Source of the DNA: PALSA-968 sp964387075
GTDB taxonomy: Bacteria > Bacteroidota > Bacteroidia > B-17B0 > Aurantibacillaceae
Direction: 5' to 3'
Assembly (NCBI GenBank): GCA_964387075.1
Contig: CAYLVB010000012.1
Coordinates: 62,001-126,000, forward strand
Length of the DNA: 64,000 nucleotides
The notes under the pieces: model-generated
What the model saw: the letters and a program-made list of their open reading frames with translations, nothing else
Databases searched by the model: none
Told to the model about the DNA's origin: nothing
Position numbers and translations under genes: made by a program
Part shown: piece by piece, positions 34,011 to 43,031 of the stretch
Layout: each line of letters starts with the position of its first letter
Numbering within the stretch: position 1 is the stretch's first letter

Positions 34011-36380
34011 TCATCCTACTTTCTTCAGCCTTCCGCTCTCTTCCTGGTTGCTTCGCTTGAGGTTGCTGTTGATGCGCATCTTCCCGAACTTCCAAACGAT
34101 AAAGAAACGGATACGGCGCGTGTCGTTGCGCTCGTTGTAATAGGTGCTCAACCCGCCCAGTTTGTTCTCCCAGGGCTGCCTGTCGGTATAGAACACGTCA
34201 TAGATGCTCATGGAGAGGTCAAGTTTCTTGTCGAAAAAGGATTTAAAGATCGTAAAATTCATCACGCCCATAGGATGATAGGTTTGTATACCGTCGTAAT
34301 TGAGGCTGTTGTAATGGCCCTGCAACTGAATTTTAATATCCTTTGGAAGGAGGAACTCAAGACTGCCATTTACAAACCATAGATAAGAGCGGTTTGTAAT
34401 TTCCAGTCCATTGGCAATTGTAGCGTTATCGCGGTAAAGAATTATGCTGAACACATTAAAGTTCAGCCATTTTATTTGCTTTTGTACAAAGAGACTTACC
34501 CCACCGTTGCTTATCTTTTTAAAGTTGAAAATGGAATCAACGGTCGCCTTTGTTTGGGTGTTACCATAAGCATAATAGTAAATGGAATTATTTGTGAGAT
34601 TGTAAAAGGTACTTAAGGTAACCATGCTATTAAAACTGTAATCGAAATTGGCAGAATGCGTGAACTGCGGTTTTAACGAAGGATTGCCTGAACCGTTGCT
34701 AAACTTATCATTGAAACCGCGCGAAGGACTCATCTGGTCGTAACTCGGTCTTCCTATGTAATATCCATAAGTGCCCTGCAGACTGTGCTTGTCGTTGAAT
34801 TTGTAATCTATTGAGAAGTTGGGGAAGAAATTGATGTAATCGCGCTGCAGCACAAAGTTCTTGGGATGATTGTTCCCGTCAACCAAAGTGTGCTCGGTGC
34901 GTAAACCTGATTTCAAACCGAGTTTTTTGAAATTCTTGCTAAGAGAGATATAAGCCGCCAGGATGCGTTCGTTATAATGATATTGATTCGAGTAACCGGT
35001 ATCCGTCACCAATTCACCTGCCGCGTTACTGAATTGTACATCGCTCAACGCTTTATTTACAACGAAACTTGATTTGATACCGGCCTCAAAGTTGAGTGAC
35101 TTTTTGAAAGTATGCGTAAGATCCAGTTTTTGGGTGTAGATATTGAAATCTGTATGCGCGATGCTGCCAAACTGATCGGTGGGTTGCACTTCCTGGTTTG
35201 CATTGTTGAAATAGCGATTTGTTGTAAACCGTCTTCCATCCTCGAGGTAATTTGTGTAATCGGCTGCGAATTGCAATTGGGTAAGTGTGTCAAATTTATG
35301 CTGAACACTCATGTTAAAGGAAGGATTACGGGTGCGCCCACTGGAGGCGATATTGAATGCAATATAATTGTAGGCAAAAGGATTGTAAGGGGAAATGATA
35401 GCCACCTGGGCATTCTCCTGGTTGGTATTATTGGCCGCGCTCAGGTTTACGCCCGCACTTACTGTCGTTTTTTTGCTCAGTTCGTATTCCACGCCCACTG
35501 TTCCGAAGAAATACTGCCGTAACGGATCCTGGCTTCCCTGCGATAACATTTGTAGCGTACCCAGCGAATCCTGGAGTGTTCTTTTGAAATAATTATGCGT
35601 TACAAAATGCAGGTAGCCCACATTCAGGTTGCTGAACAGGGTAAATTTATCATTCTTGTAGTTCAAAGAAAGAAAAGTTCCCCCGCGCCATTCGTCGCCA
35701 TGACTGACACTTTGCGAAAGGCTGCCGCTAAAACCCTTTATTTTGGTCTTCTTGAAAACTATATTGATAAGTCCCCCCATTCCGGCCGCGTCGTATTTGG
35801 CGGGAGGGTTCTTGATAAGCTCGATATAGGCCACCGATTCAGCGGGCATGCTCATGAACATGTTCACCAATTGTCCTGAAGGGATCTGTTGAAGCCTGCC
35901 ATCGAAAAGAAAACGAATGCCGCCGCGACCGTTCACCAGGATATTGTTCTGGGCGTCGATGCTGATGCCGGGAAAACGCTTCAACAGTTCAAAGACGGTA
36001 TTTCCGCCTGAAATGATATTGTTCTCAATGTTCATGATCACGCTGCCCTGTTTGAATTCCACCGTTGGTTTGAATGCCGCCACCGTTACTTCCTTGAGAA
36101 CAACTCCTTCCGTCTTCATAACCTGCGCGGGCAGGATTATTTGCGAGAGTGAATCGACAGAGAATGGCTGCGACCATCCTGTTTTAAAACCCACGTTGCT
36201 GAATTTGAGGATATAATTGCCTTCGGCTACTTTTTCGTAAAGAAATTCTCCTGATTCATTACCTACATTTCCCTTTACCAAACTGCTGTCTTTGGCATTC
36301 ATTAAGGCCATGGCGCAATAGGGTAGGGGGGCACCGGTAGTATCGGTCACAATTCCTTTAATAAGGTTCTGGGCGGGCAA
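34011..36380 (-). CDS. TonB-dependent outer-membrane receptor (outer membrane beta-barrel family)
   Basis: The 789 residues from the TTG at 36380 carry a carboxypeptidase-regulatory domain (KGIVTDTTGAPLPYCAMALMNA, residues 8-90), a plug (GNTVFELLKRFPGISIDAQNNILVNGRGGIRFLFDG, residues about 120-160) and a roughly 550-residue barrel ending GKMRINSNLKRSNQEESGRLKKVG. It takes up an unknown substrate with TonB energy. The TTG start lies inside what looks like a signal peptide: the frame extends upstream as L-K-K-I-P-C-I-F-L-L-L-C-G-H-L-L-P-A-Q, with CTG at 36425 or ATT at 36449 as the only starts before a TGA. The true 5' end is unsettled. Confidence 0.88.
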   Translation of the reverse strand: MPAQNLIKGIVTDTTGAPLPYCAMALMNAKDSSLVKGNVGNESGEFLYEKVAEGNYILKFSNVGFKTGWSQPFSVDSLSQIILPAQVMKTEGVVLKEVTVAAFKPTVEFKQGSVIMNIENNIISGGNTVFELLKRFPGISIDAQNNILVNGRGGIRFLFDGRLQQIPSGQLVNMFMSMPAESVAYIELIKNPPAKYDAAGMGGLINIVFKKTKIKGFSGSLSQSVSHGDEWRGGTFLSLNYKNDKFTLFSNLNVGYLHFVTHNYFKRTLQDSLGTLQMLSQGSQDPLRQYFFGTVGVEYELSKKTTVSAGVNLSAANNTNQENAQVAIISPYNPFAYNYIAFNIASSGRTRNPSFNMSVQHKFDTLTQLQFAADYTNYLEDGRRFTTNRYFNNANQEVQPTDQFGSIAHTDFNIYTQKLDLTHTFKKSLNFEAGIKSSFVVNKALSDVQFSNAAGELVTDTGYSNQYHYNERILAAYISLSKNFKKLGLKSGLRTEHTLVDGNNHPKNFVLQRDYINFFPNFSIDYKFNDKHSLQGTYGYYIGRPSYDQMSPSRGFNDKFSNGSGNPSLKPQFTHSANFDYSFNSMVTLSTFYNLTNNSIYYYAYGNTQTKATVDSIFNFKKISNGGVSLFVQKQIKWLNFNVFSIILYRDNATIANGLEITNRSYLWFVNGSLEFLLPKDIKIQLQGHYNSLNYDGIQTYHPMGVMNFTIFKSFFDKKLDLSMSIYDVFYTDRQPWENKLGGLSTYYNERNDTRRIRFFIVWKFGKMRINSNLKRSNQEESGRLKKVG

Positions 36381-36493
36381 AAGATGGCCACAGAGAAGCA
36401 GGAATATGCAGGGAATTTTTTTCAGAGGTCTAAAATTAACAGTTGCAATGATATAACATCATCCGGTAACAGTTAAAAAAGCTTAATAGGGGG

Positions 36494-37999
36494 TTATTTC
36501 CGCAACCGTTCCAGTTGCTTCTGCACAGACCTTTCGGAAGTAATAAGAGCGCTCTGTATCCTCCGTGCGTAAAAGATACTGTCCATCACTTCCTTGTTCT
36601 TTTCGTGTAGACTTTCATAGGCTTGGTCTACGCGTTTTTTCTGCTCCTCGATGATCACCTTTTGCCTTCGTGTGATGCGGAAACGGTTAAAGACAAAGAT
36701 AAAGAACACAAATACCAAGGACAGCCCGCCAATAAGGACGTAACGCTGCGTTCTTTCCTGTTTCAGCTGGGCTTCCTGCGCGCTAAGCTGGGCATCGGCT
36801 ACCTTCTGCGCTTCTTTGTTCTTAATGCTGTCGGCTGCCGCTTTCTTTTCGTATTCGTACTGGAACTGTCTTTTGGTACTTGCCTTTTTGGTTTCCTCGT
36901 TCGTGATGCTGTCGCGCATGGTAATAAAGAGGTCATAAGCAGCGAGTGCGTTCTTGTGATCTCCCATGGCGCTGTAGATCTGGTGCAGGGTTCTGGCGGC
37001 GCTTCTTATCTCGGAAGGATAACCAAACCTGCGGGCTGCGGCAAGACTTTTGTTCGTCATCACTATAGCTTGCTTCCATTTGGCCCGGTCTCCTTTCGAG
37101 AGTTCAAAGATCACACCGGCGGCATTCGTATTACAGGTTACCCAATCGGTGCTGTCGTTCAACCGGAGGAGTGCTTCAGAAGCTTTCTGGTAATAATTGA
37201 GCGACGTCTTTAACTCGCCCATGCGTTCGTAAACAGCCCCCAGGCTGTTCATGGTCATGGCGATGAAGCGGGGTTCCTGTATTTCTTCCATTAAACGAAG
37301 GTTCTTTTCAAAATACGCCAGTGCCTTTTTCAGATCACCCTTTTCCATGGCCACTATGCCGAGGTTGGTATAAGAACTGTTAAGGCTTCTTTTATCATTC
37401 AATTTCTCGCGTATGGCTCTTGCTTTCTCCAGGAATTGCATGGCCTGCACGTCGTCTCCCTGCACGTGATATTGCCATCCCATGCCGTTCAAAACATAAG
37501 AAGTGCCCAGGTCGTTCTTTAGTTCTTCATGCAGTTTTAGCGAGTAATGGAAAAGCTCCAGGCTTTTGTAAACATCGCCCTGCTGTCCGTATGCATCCGC
37601 GAGATTGAAAGTGGCTATTGCCAGGTCATCTTTGTCATCGATGGTCTTTTGAATGGCAATGGTCTCTTCATAATAAGCGATGGCCTTTGCCGTTTCTCCG
37701 CGCATGTTTGCCGCGTAAGCACGGTTGCCCAGCACAATAGCTCTGTATTTCATGAAGAGTTCCCACAATTTCCCCGGGGGCTTCAATTCCTTGAGGTTCC
37801 GGTTCGCGATCTCGCCGATACGGTCATTATATGTAGGCCAGATCGAATCGTTATTCTCCGATTCAATGAGTTGGTTTAACAGGAAACAGCGCGTGGTATC
37901 ATGGGTGGCCACAGCCAGTAATTTTTTCAAAGAATCAGCCTGTCCCAGGCTTATATAAGGCAGGAGCAGGCAAAATACTATTTTCAAAAACCTGTTCAT
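36494..37999 (-). CDS. TPR protein with truncated SpoIIE linker (tandem paralogue 2)
   Basis: The 501-residue protein has a signal-like N-terminus (FLKIVFCLLLPYISLGQ). TPRs follow at about residues 90-330 (GDVYKSLELFHYSLKLHEELKNDLGTSYVLNGMGW, GDLKKALAYFEKNLRLM). A basic/Ala linker, a transmembrane helix at about residues 425-442 (YVLIGGLSLVFVFFIFVF) and a coiled coil come next (RQKVIIEEQKKRVDQAYESLHEKNKEVMDS). It ends IFYARRIQSALITSERS plus a short basic tail, the same truncated linker as in the 14969 protein. The next gene upstream is its close paralogue; stop and start overlap by four bases (ATGA). Confidence 0.85.
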   Translation of the reverse strand: MNRFLKIVFCLLLPYISLGQADSLKKLLAVATHDTTRCFLLNQLIESENNDSIWPTYNDRIGEIANRNLKELKPPGKLWELFMKYRAIVLGNRAYAANMRGETAKAIAYYEETIAIQKTIDDKDDLAIATFNLADAYGQQGDVYKSLELFHYSLKLHEELKNDLGTSYVLNGMGWQYHVQGDDVQAMQFLEKARAIREKLNDKRSLNSSYTNLGIVAMEKGDLKKALAYFEKNLRLMEEIQEPRFIAMTMNSLGAVYERMGELKTSLNYYQKASEALLRLNDSTDWVTCNTNAAGVIFELSKGDRAKWKQAIVMTNKSLAAARRFGYPSEIRSAARTLHQIYSAMGDHKNALAAYDLFITMRDSITNEETKKASTKRQFQYEYEKKAAADSIKNKEAQKVADAQLSAQEAQLKQERTQRYVLIGGLSLVFVFFIFVFNRFRITRRQKVIIEEQKKRVDQAYESLHEKNKEVMDSIFYARRIQSALITSERSVQKQLERLRK

Positions 38000-39504
38000 T
38001 CTTTATTCTGTAACCGTTTCAATTGCTTTTCAACATAGCGCTCGGAAGTGATCAAAGCGCGCTGGATCCTCCGCGCGTAAAAAATGCTGTCCATCACTTC
38101 CTTGTTCTTTTCGTGCAGGCTCTCGTAGGCCATATCCACCAGTTTCTTTTGCTCTTCGATGATCGCTTTTTGCCTTTGGGTGATCCGGAAACGATTGAAG
38201 ATGAAGATCACAAAGATCACAACGGCCAGCAAGCCGCCGTATAAAGCATAGCGCCCAACTTTTTCCTGTTTTAATTGCGAATTGTGCGCGCTGATGAGGG
38301 CGTCCTTTACTTTCTGTTCTTCCTGGTTACGCACACTGTCGGCAGCGGCTTTCTTCCCATATTCATACTCAAACTGTCTTTTGATACTGGTCTTCCGTGT
38401 CTCGGCATTGGCGATGCTGTCGCTCATGGTGATAAAGAGCTGGTAGTATTCCAACGCTTTTTTGGCGTCGCCCAGTTTCCGGTAAATACCCTGCAATGTA
38501 TAGGCCGCGCTCTTGATGTGGGTCGGCTGTCCCATTTTTTTTGCCGCAGCCATGCTTTTGTTCGAATAGACCAGCGCTTGTTCATACATTTTGCGGTCGC
38601 CATTGGCCAGGTAATACAAACAGACACCGTGGTTATTTATTGTCGTGGTCCAACCGGACAGGTCATGTAATTTCTCCTGTATGGTAGCTGCTTTTTCGAA
38701 ATAGGTAATGGCCTCGCGGTATTGGGCGCGATCCTGGGAAAGGATGCCGAGGCTGTTCAGCGCCATAGCTACGCCGCGCTGATCGTCTGTCTCTTCCATA
38801 AGTGCCAGTGTTTTTCGGTAGTTCTCTTCCGCTTCTTTTTCCTTCCCCAGGCGGCGGTAGATGAGCCCGATCGTGTTGTACGTGTTGGCCTGCCCCCGCT
38901 TATCATCGATCCTGATCCGTTTGACCAGCGCTTTTTCCAGGTACTCCAAACCCTTGGCAAGATCTCCCTGCACATAATAGTTCCAGCCCAGATCATTCAG
39001 CACATAAGACATGCCGTAATCATTCTTCAGTTTCTCATAGATCGTCAATGCTTTGTGCAGGTATTCCAACCCGCGCGAGAGGTCGCCTCGGTTCACGTAG
39101 ATATCGCCCAAATTATAATAAGAGGCAGCCATTCCTTCTTTGTGACCGATCTTTTGCTGAATGGAAAGGGCTTCCTCGTAATTCTCAGTCGCTTTTTTAT
39201 TGTCGCCGGCCAGGTTGGCAAGATACCCCAGGTTGTTGACGGCTATCGAGCGACTTTTCAGGTAAAAGTTCTTTAACGTTCCCGGGTTTACCAGGTTCTT
39301 TTCGGCGATCTTCAATAGCTGATCGTTGTAACCGGGCCAGATGGCATCGTTGCTTTCTGCTTCTATCAATTGGTTGAGCAGGGTGCAGCGCGTAGTATCA
39401 TGTGTGGCCTTCTCTAAAAGTTTTTTCAGAGAATCGGTCTGTGCGCTTAGTGTGCAGAAGAGGAGCGTGAAAAGGGCAAGCGCAGGGAGTTTCATCCCGA
39501 CCAA
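37996..39504 (-). CDS. TPR protein with truncated SpoIIE linker (tandem paralogue 1)
   Basis: The 502-residue protein has a signal peptide (LPALALFTLLFCTLSAQ). TPRs run from about residue 85 to 330 (GDLSRGLEYLHKALTIYEKLKNDYGMSYVLNDLGWNYYVQGD). The transmembrane helix is at about residues 423-440 (YALYGGLLAVVIFVIFIF), then a coiled coil and DSIFYARRIQRALITSERY, ending at LKRLQNKE. It is first in a two-gene operon, with ATGA overlap to the downstream paralogue; the pair arose by tandem duplication. A periplasmic ligand sensor coupled to a small cytoplasmic stub is a reasonable guess. No phosphatase or kinase is adjacent. Confidence 0.85.
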   Translation of the reverse strand: MVGMKLPALALFTLLFCTLSAQTDSLKKLLEKATHDTTRCTLLNQLIEAESNDAIWPGYNDQLLKIAEKNLVNPGTLKNFYLKSRSIAVNNLGYLANLAGDNKKATENYEEALSIQQKIGHKEGMAASYYNLGDIYVNRGDLSRGLEYLHKALTIYEKLKNDYGMSYVLNDLGWNYYVQGDLAKGLEYLEKALVKRIRIDDKRGQANTYNTIGLIYRRLGKEKEAEENYRKTLALMEETDDQRGVAMALNSLGILSQDRAQYREAITYFEKAATIQEKLHDLSGWTTTINNHGVCLYYLANGDRKMYEQALVYSNKSMAAAKKMGQPTHIKSAAYTLQGIYRKLGDAKKALEYYQLFITMSDSIANAETRKTSIKRQFEYEYGKKAAADSVRNQEEQKVKDALISAHNSQLKQEKVGRYALYGGLLAVVIFVIFIFNRFRITQRQKAIIEEQKKLVDMAYESLHEKNKEVMDSIFYARRIQRALITSERYVEKQLKRLQNKE

Positions 39505-39781
39505 AATACAAAAAATTGCCGGATTTCACCCCGTTAAGGATCGGGATGCTGTAAGATGGCAGTGGATCATTTTTTCAACAGGAAATAAGCTGCGCTCCAA
39601 ATTTTTAAAAGGAAAATGTAAGGTTTAGCGATAGCCAACGGGGCAGATTCCTGTGAACCCGACCGAATCCTATAACTATTTTTCTTTTCGGCCAACAGAA
39701 AACATCATCCGGCTATAATACCGGGCTTGCCATCCTTTATGAAATACTTTCGCGTGTTCCTAAACCCCTAAAACAACACGC

Positions 39782-41500
39782 ATGAAAAGAATATTTATTT
39801 TCCTTCAATTTACATTTTTCGCCATTACACTTTCAGCGCAAACTCCTTCCTGGGCCTGGGCGGGCAATGCCGGCGGCACAGCCGAAGTAGAATCCAGGGC
39901 CGCTACAGCCGATACAAGCGGCAACTTATATGTGGCCGGGCGCTACGATCTTGGCTACGCCATCTTTGGAAGCGATACCCTGTTCAACTCCGGCAATAGC
40001 GACCTCTTCTTTGCCAAGTATGATCCTGCCGGCAATCTGGTTTGGTCGATGCGCGCGGGCGGCTCGGGCAGCGACCGTGCCAACGCCCTCATCACCGACA
40101 AAACCGGAAATATTTACCTCGCTGGCTTTTTTTCCAGCTCCTATCTTGTTTTAAAAAGTGATACGCTTTGGAATCCCGGAGGACCACCCATGGCCGACTG
40201 GTTCCTGGCGAAGTTCGATCCAAACGGAAATATCCTTTGGGCAACCAGCGGCAGCGACACCAATCAGTGGGACGAAGCGGACATCATCGGCATGGACCCT
40301 TTAGGAAATGTGTACCTGGGCGGAACTTATTTTGGAGTGAAACCGGTGTATGGTACAGATACGCTTTATAATAACAATCCAGGTACCAGCGATATGTTCC
40401 TGGCAAAGTTCGATCCTTCCGGAAACATGCTATGGGCAAGAAGCGCCGGCGGCAACAGTTGGGATTTTGCCGAATCGATGACCTGCTCATTAACAGGTGA
40501 TATTTATGTTGCGGGCAATTTTATGAGCACCAATCTTTTTGTGGGCACGCATACCGTAGTGAATTCAAGCCCGGGCAAAGAAGAGATCTTCCTGGCTAAG
40601 TATGATATGAGCGGAAATGTGCTCTGGGTCAAAAACATGCCCGGCGATTCTGCTGATTTTGGGGCGCACGTAACGACCGATCCGTTAGGAAATATTTACC
40701 TGGCCTCTAATTTCAGCGGCGACAGTTTAAATTTTGGAGGGAACGTTACGGCATACAATACCAGCGCGCCATCCAGTATATATCATCATGATATCGCTTT
40801 TACAAAATTCGACGCCAATGGTAACGCGCTTTGGGTGCGTACGGCCTCGGGCAGCGACAACGAAGAAACGAAATCCATTGCCGCGGATCCGGACGGCAAC
40901 GTATATGTTGCGGGGTATTTTAAAGGCGACTCAATGGTGGTAGGAAGCACTACACTTTACCCTGTGGGCGGCTATGATATTTTTATTATTAAGTACGACA
41001 CTGCCGGCAATATGCAATGGGCTATAAGCGCGGGCGGTTCGGGCAGCGAGCAGTGGCCGCACATTGCTACGCACGGTGGTATGTTATGGAGTACCGGTGG
41101 AAAAATGCAAGCAGGCATGGGCAGTTTGTATGTGAGCGGTTATTTTGATAGTCCGAGTATAACCTTCGGTTCCGACCAGGCTACCAGCTCTGGCAGTAAC
41201 AATATGTTTGTGGCCAAACTGGGAACATCTCCTACTACAGCTGTACAGAGCATTGACAATAACATGGCCGTCTCTGTTTATCCAAACCCTGGCAGTGGAA
41301 AATTCCTGGTACAGACAGCAGGCGCAAGTAATGTTGCGGTTTACAACGCCATTGGAACCAAAATACTGGAGAAAAACGTTAATAAGTACTCCGGTCCGCT
41401 GGAACTTGATCTTTCGGGCTATGCAGGAGGGATTTACTTTGTAAAAGTGAGTTCGGGCGCTGAAAGCGTTACGCGGAAGGTGATCGTGGACAAAGAATGA
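39782..41500 (+). CDS. SBBP-repeat T9SS type A cargo protein
   Basis: The 572-residue protein begins MKRIFIFLQFTFFAITLSAQ and carries about nine SBBP beta-propeller repeats (residues about 20-470; each with ATADTSGNLYVAGR, FLAKFDPNGNILWA-type strands). Residues about 500-572 are a type A sorting domain (VYPNPGSGKFLVQTAG, ending VRKVIVDKE in a basic tail), which sends the protein through the T9SS and usually leaves it lipid-anchored or released. It is a relative of the frameshifted gene at 22095-25183. It has no same-strand neighbour close by, so it is likely monocistronic. Confidence 0.9.
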   Translation: MKRIFIFLQFTFFAITLSAQTPSWAWAGNAGGTAEVESRAATADTSGNLYVAGRYDLGYAIFGSDTLFNSGNSDLFFAKYDPAGNLVWSMRAGGSGSDRANALITDKTGNIYLAGFFSSSYLVLKSDTLWNPGGPPMADWFLAKFDPNGNILWATSGSDTNQWDEADIIGMDPLGNVYLGGTYFGVKPVYGTDTLYNNNPGTSDMFLAKFDPSGNMLWARSAGGNSWDFAESMTCSLTGDIYVAGNFMSTNLFVGTHTVVNSSPGKEEIFLAKYDMSGNVLWVKNMPGDSADFGAHVTTDPLGNIYLASNFSGDSLNFGGNVTAYNTSAPSSIYHHDIAFTKFDANGNALWVRTASGSDNEETKSIAADPDGNVYVAGYFKGDSMVVGSTTLYPVGGYDIFIIKYDTAGNMQWAISAGGSGSEQWPHIATHGGMLWSTGGKMQAGMGSLYVSGYFDSPSITFGSDQATSSGSNNMFVAKLGTSPTTAVQSIDNNMAVSVYPNPGSGKFLVQTAGASNVAVYNAIGTKILEKNVNKYSGPLELDLSGYAGGIYFVKVSSGAESVTRKVIVDKE

Positions 41501-41526
41501 TTTATTGAGTCATATATTTAAAAGAG

Positions 41527-41558
41527 AAGCGGGTCAATTTGGATCCGCTTATTTTATT
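41527..41558 (+). terminator. Rho-independent-type terminator after the SBBP gene
   Basis: AAGCGGGTC and GATCCGCTT pair over nine bases (one G-U) with loop AATTTG, then ATTTTATT. It lies between two convergent genes and could serve both. Confidence 0.75.
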
Positions 41559-41597
41559 GACGTAATTGTTCGGACTCCAAATCTGAACGAACGTATT

Positions 41598-42167
41598 TTA
41601 GTTGAAAGACTGCACGGCCTGCAAACTTTTCAGCGTGGCTAGCTCTTCCTGCGTTACTACCCATGTATTTGACCACTTGTCGTGCCAGCCCCGGCTTCCG
41701 AAAGCGCCGCCAAGGCAGGAAAAAGCTTCAAAAGGCACCAGGCGCAAAAGAGAACGAAGAGCGATCGTTCTTGTATCGGGTTTTTCTCCGTACTCGTTTA
41801 TCACAATACATTTGGTGAGAAATTTGCCCGGTGTTCGCTGCCAGGCACTTTCAAAGGTGAAATACATGAGCGGGTAGAGAAGCAGGGTAATGATCTGCGA
41901 GAGAAACTCATAAGTAGCGCTGATCGCTTGCTGTTGTCCTGTGAGCGTAAGGACCAATCCCATACCGAACCCGATGGCGATAAGGATGATCTGGAAAGCG
42001 ATGTAATCAATGATAAAATGACCGAAACGCGGGCCGGCGCCAACGGTTTTAACTTCCCGAAAGGCAGTATATTCTTCACGGCCGCGGGTTCTGTTGCCCA
42101 TGGCGTCTTTTTTTGTAACGCTGCGGAAACGCTTTTCTTTGAGTTCAGTGATCTTGATGCCTGACAT
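41598..42167 (-). CDS. RDD-family membrane protein
   Basis: The 189-residue protein has a basic N-terminus (residues 1-55, ending PRFGHFIIDYIAFQIIL, the RDD domain opening). Three hydrophobic segments follow at about residues 57-78, 85-110 and 145-160, with TPGKFLTKCIVINEYGEKPDTRTIALRSLLRLVPFEAFSCL between the last two. The RDD fold gives small inner-membrane proteins of mostly unknown function; some are Na+/H+ exchangers. The long basic N-terminus is unusual. It lies alone, convergent with the SBBP gene. Confidence 0.85.
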   Translation of the reverse strand: MSGIKITELKEKRFRSVTKKDAMGNRTRGREEYTAFREVKTVGAGPRFGHFIIDYIAFQIILIAIGFGMGLVLTLTGQQQAISATYEFLSQIITLLLYPLMYFTFESAWQRTPGKFLTKCIVINEYGEKPDTRTIALRSLLRLVPFEAFSCLGGAFGSRGWHDKWSNTWVVTQEELATLKSLQAVQSFN

Positions 42168-42682
42168 GCAGGCAATTTACGAAAAATGCAGATTTGACCG
42201 CCATATCGTGTTGCCTGTTTGTTCTGATGGTAAATCGCACAGGGCCACTCAGCACCGCGGACGGCCATGCAGCGCGCAATTCTTTCGAGCATTCATGGAA
42301 AGTTTTAAATCTTGTCGCTGCTTCATCATCTTTGGCTGTTCTGAATACCTTAAGGTGACCTGCACTGCTTAACCAATATGGGAACCCGCAGAAATACATG
42401 GTTGTCACACTGGAATCTGATGGCGAATCTTAGAAGGAGTTGCTTAGGAATAGCGCGAGGGCCCGACGGTGCGCGATGGCGCTGCGCCTTGTGCGGAAGG
42501 TATCGCTCCGTCTTGATTTTTTGTTTCTTTTTCATCAAGGAAAAAGAAAGTGTAAGGCTACTCACTTCCGGAACACTCTTCGGAGATACCAGCTGCTACT
42601 TAGTAGAGCCCATGAAGCCGGTCACGCCTCGTCGGTCACTCAATGCCTCAGCAGAGTCCTATCGGAACCGGGTGGCAGGGTT
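42168..42682. repeat. Gene-poor stretch with a dispersed repeat-like element
   Basis: No convincing gene is seen between the RDD gene and the TPR remnant. At about 42520-42548 TTTCTTTTTCATCAAGGAAA can fold into a hairpin, next to a G/C-rich block (42450-42505, gcgcgagggcccgacggtgc and tgcgccttgtgcgg). This kind of sequence often appears as an intergenic repeat in Bacteroidota. Open frames here, such as 42145-42408 on the minus strand, have no recognisable domain and poor composition. Confidence 0.4.
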
Positions 42683-42860
42683 TTATTTCTCCGCCAGCAG
42701 CTTGTTCAGCTTCTGCTGGTATCCGTCCACTCCTTTAAGGCCAGCACTTTTTTGTACTGCTCTATAGCGCCTTGCTTGTCGCCCTTCGCCGCGTAAAGAT
42801 CTTCCATAGATTCATAAGTGTTAAGCTCTTGGTAGATTCGATAATAGAGCTTGCCGTAGA
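42683..42860 (-). pseudogene. Remnant of a TPR-containing protein
   Basis: On the minus strand a fragment reads NTYESMEDLYAAKGDKQGAIEQYKKVLALK, a TPR typical of the C-termini of peptidase and esterase-type proteins. A one-base shift after LALK then leads to GVDGYQQKLNKLLAEK and stop (TAA at 42683-42685). There is no start codon or upstream domain, so this is a decayed 3' end of a lost gene. Confidence 0.6.
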
Positions 42861-42990
42861 AGAGTATTGTTTTTATACACAAAATCCATTCTAAACCCCT
42901 TAAAACCAGCGCCTTTTCTGTTCATAACCTGTAAGGGTTTTCCCCTCTAAAAGCCGTAATTTCGCACCTTAATACAGCCCTCCCCTTTAT

Positions 42991-43008
42991 CCCCTCCCGC
43001 AGGAGGGG
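42991..43008 (+). promoter_or_regulatory. Hairpin in the purL leader
   Basis: CCCCTCC and GGAGGGG pair around a four-base loop, 24 nt upstream of the purL ATG. It belongs to the G/C-rich dispersed family and may affect purL translation or mark the 3' end of an upstream transcript. No T-run follows. Confidence 0.4.
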
Positions 43009-43031
43009 AGAGGAAGCTTAAAAAGAAAAAC

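Noticed and set aside
42145..42408. Minus-strand frame of 87 codons before the RDD gene
   Set aside because: It overlaps the RDD start, has no known domain and unusual Trp/Cys/His content; may be a decayed gene but cannot be supported.
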